DNA of 7,009 nt from Candidatus Poseidoniaceae archaeon. Its GTDB lineage: Archaea > Thermoplasmatota > Poseidoniia > Poseidoniales > Poseidoniaceae. The notes under the pieces are model-generated. The model made no database searches, was not told the origin of the DNA, and worked only from the letters and a program-made list of their open reading frames with translations. Shown one piece after another: positions 5,430 through 7,009 of the stretch (its first letter is position 1; each line of letters opens with the position of its first letter). The DNA lies in NCBI GenBank assembly GCA_013330285.1, contig DUIP01000154.1, positions 2,890 to 9,898 of the forward strand, written 5' to 3'. Position numbers and translations under genes: made by a program.

Positions 5430-7009
5430 ATGGCCAAACACAGCAAAGCACTGCTCCTTACGGCCATCATGGTTTGCTCACTGCTTCATGCTCAAGCCTC
5501 ACACATCGAGCAAGGCGTCGTGGAGGAGCCATTCTGTAATGCAGAGCGAAGTGAGAATTGGACCGTTGGATTGATTCAATGCAACGACAATCTCAGTGCT
5601 GGATACACCCTCTTTTCCCCAATGTCAACAACGACTTCCTACCTCATCGATCACGATGGACGAGAAGTGCATCATTGGGTTTCACCAGGTGGTCATCGAC
5701 CGGGCATGTCTGCCTATTTGCTCGATGATGGTTCGCTGCTTCGCGCGTCAAACATCGCACAAACTGCGGTCGGTAATTTCAGCGGCGGTGGGACCGCTGG
5801 TAAGGTTGAACGCATATCCTGGGAGGGTGATTTGCTTTGGTCGTTTGAATATTCATCCACCGATTACATCTCACACCATGACATCGAACCAATGCCGAAC
5901 GGCAACATTCTGATGATCGCTTGGGAGGCTAAAACCGAAGAAGAGGGGCTGCAGGCGGGCCGAAACCCAGCGATTGCATCCGATGCACCGGGCGGTAGCA
6001 ACGGTGTCTGGCCCGACAAAATCGTCGAAATCCAACCTAATGGAACAACGGGTGGCGACGTGGTTTGGAGCTGGCATGCTTGGGACCATTTGGTGCAAGA
6101 CTACGACCCAAGCAAAGACAACTATGGCGTGGTTGCCGAACATCCAGAACTGCTCGACATTAACTTCGTCGATGCCGCAGGAGCCCAAGCTGGAAAAGCC
6201 GACTGGATGCACTGCAACGGCATTGATTACAACCCGATTCTGGACCAGATCGCATTGTCGTGCAAGAACATGAATGAAATCTATATTATCGACCACAGCA
6301 CAACCACAGAGGAGGCTGCAGGCCACACTGGAGGTACGTACGGTAAGGGTGGAGATTTCCTGTACAGGTGGGGAAATCCTGAAGCATACGACGCTGGATA
6401 CAGTCAAGACAAACGCCTGTTTGCTCAGCATGATGTCCAATGGATTGAACAAGACCGCCCAGGCGCAGGCAGCCTGATTGTGTTCAATAACGGCGTCTAT
6501 CGGACGGGCAGCTATTCCTCAGTCGATGTCATCACGCCTGTCATCATCGATGGCGAGTATCAACTTGATGAGCACAACAGGTACCTTCCCAACACCACAT
6601 CGTGGTCATGGAACCAAGGAGAGGACATGTATGCAGGTTTTGTCTCTGGTGCTGAACGATTAGCCAACGGCAACACGCTGATCACCCACGGCACTCATGG
6701 CACCTTGTATGAGGTCACGCTTGAGGGGGAAATCGTGTGGACCTACATCAGTCCAGTGACCAAAGATGGAATTATCGAACAAGGTGAACCACTCCCCGAT
6801 GGCAACCAAGTAAATTCAAAGGCCAATACCATCTTCAAAGTACGAAAGTACACTGCTGACCACCCCGGTTTCACAGGACGCACCCTTACTCCCGGCGCTT
6901 ACATTGAGGCTTGGACCGACCAATGCCCACAGACGGATGCACTGCCATGGGACCGTGACGGTGATGGCTGCATTGACGACACCGACCAAGACGGTGTGCT
7001 TGATCCTGA
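5430..7009 (+). CDS. Secreted arylsulfotransferase (ASST)-like protein, partial at its 3' end
   Basis: The frame from the ATG at 5430 is open through 526 codons to the window edge. A signal peptide is visible (MAKHSKALLLTAIMVCSLLHAQA, likely cleaved near residue 23), so the protein acts outside the cytoplasm. The body has the repeated blade-like units of the ASST beta-propeller: YLIDHDGREVHHW (71-83), HHDIEPMPNGNILMIAWE (149-166), ERLANGNTLITHGTHGTLYEVTLEGEIVW (409-437). Candidate active-site residues, by analogy with the bacterial enzyme's three His and one Arg, are His261 (DWMHCNGIDYNP), His334 (FAQHDVQWI), Arg358 (FNNGVYR) and His420 or His423. ASST enzymes transfer sulfate between phenolic compounds without PAPS. 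The last 19 residues hold a D-R-D-G-D-G-C-I-D-D-T-D-Q-D-G pattern, a thrombospondin type 3-like calcium-binding repeat. The bases TGA that end the window are out of frame. Substrate is unknown. Confidence 0.85.
   Translation, partial: MAKHSKALLLTAIMVCSLLHAQASHIEQGVVEEPFCNAERSENWTVGLIQCNDNLSAGYTLFSPMSTTTSYLIDHDGREVHHWVSPGGHRPGMSAYLLDDGSLLRASNIAQTAVGNFSGGGTAGKVERISWEGDLLWSFEYSSTDYISHHDIEPMPNGNILMIAWEAKTEEEGLQAGRNPAIASDAPGGSNGVWPDKIVEIQPNGTTGGDVVWSWHAWDHLVQDYDPSKDNYGVVAEHPELLDINFVDAAGAQAGKADWMHCNGIDYNPILDQIALSCKNMNEIYIIDHSTTTEEAAGHTGGTYGKGGDFLYRWGNPEAYDAGYSQDKRLFAQHDVQWIEQDRPGAGSLIVFNNGVYRTGSYSSVDVITPVIIDGEYQLDEHNRYLPNTTSWSWNQGEDMYAGFVSGAERLANGNTLITHGTHGTLYEVTLEGEIVWTYISPVTKDGIIEQGEPLPDGNQVNSKANTIFKVRKYTADHPGFTGRTLTPGAYIEAWTDQCPQTDALPWDRDGDGCIDDTDQDGVLDP

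Noticed and set aside
5057..5470. A 137-codon minus-strand frame with several cysteines
   Set aside because: It is antisense to most of the COG1325 gene and the start of the sulfotransferase-like gene and has no recognisable domain.
5871..6452. A 193-codon minus-strand frame
   Set aside because: It lies wholly inside the sulfotransferase-like gene on the opposite strand, where the plus-strand frame has clear ASST motifs.
7007..7009. Apparent stop codon TGA at the very end of the window
   Set aside because: The frame from 5430 puts codon boundaries at 7005 and 7008, so these bases are out of frame and the gene continues beyond the window.

Overview
The window looks like a chromosomal fragment of a planktonic euryarchaeon, most likely Marine Group II (Candidatus Poseidoniales). 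The domain assignment rests on an archaeal/eukaryotic-type ribosomal protein S3Ae (eS1), a COG1325-type exosome-associated RNA-binding protein, and TATA-like boxes about 25 bases upstream of start codons with almost no Shine-Dalgarno signal. The narrower assignment is inference: roughly 50% GC, compact spacing, several secreted acidic proteins, a lipobox protein and a Ca-binding DxDxDG tail are typical of that group. No sequence search was run.

Layout. Positions 1-812 (minus): S3Ae, cut off at the left edge inside an unusual Ala/Glu-rich C-terminal tail. Positions 813-997: a 185-base spacer that is the leader side of S3Ae. Positions 998-1753 (minus): a predicted lipoprotein with a PKD/Ig-like segment. 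Positions 1754-1867: a divergent promoter region with one good TATA box. Positions 1868-4039 (plus): a 723-residue protein with a signal peptide, a disulfide-capable extracellular domain, one anchoring helix, an acidic linker and a complete AmpG/SLC33-like MFS transporter. Positions 4065-4442, 4465-4872 and 4934-5380 (plus): a DsrE-like protein, an HxlR-type winged-helix regulator and the COG1325 protein. Positions 5430-7009 (plus): a secreted arylsulfotransferase-like beta-propeller protein, open at the right edge.

How the genes may work together. S3Ae and the COG1325 protein are information-processing housekeeping genes. Between and around them is a cell-surface set (lipoprotein, transporter fusion, sulfotransferase-like enzyme) and a small possible sensing pair (DsrE plus HxlR) immediately behind the transporter. 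A plausible but unproven reading is that the HxlR protein regulates the transporter and/or the DsrE gene in response to a redox or sulfur signal. A perfect 12-base palindrome in the gap before the DsrE gene is a candidate operator. No RNA genes, mobile elements, CRISPR arrays or insertion sequences were seen.
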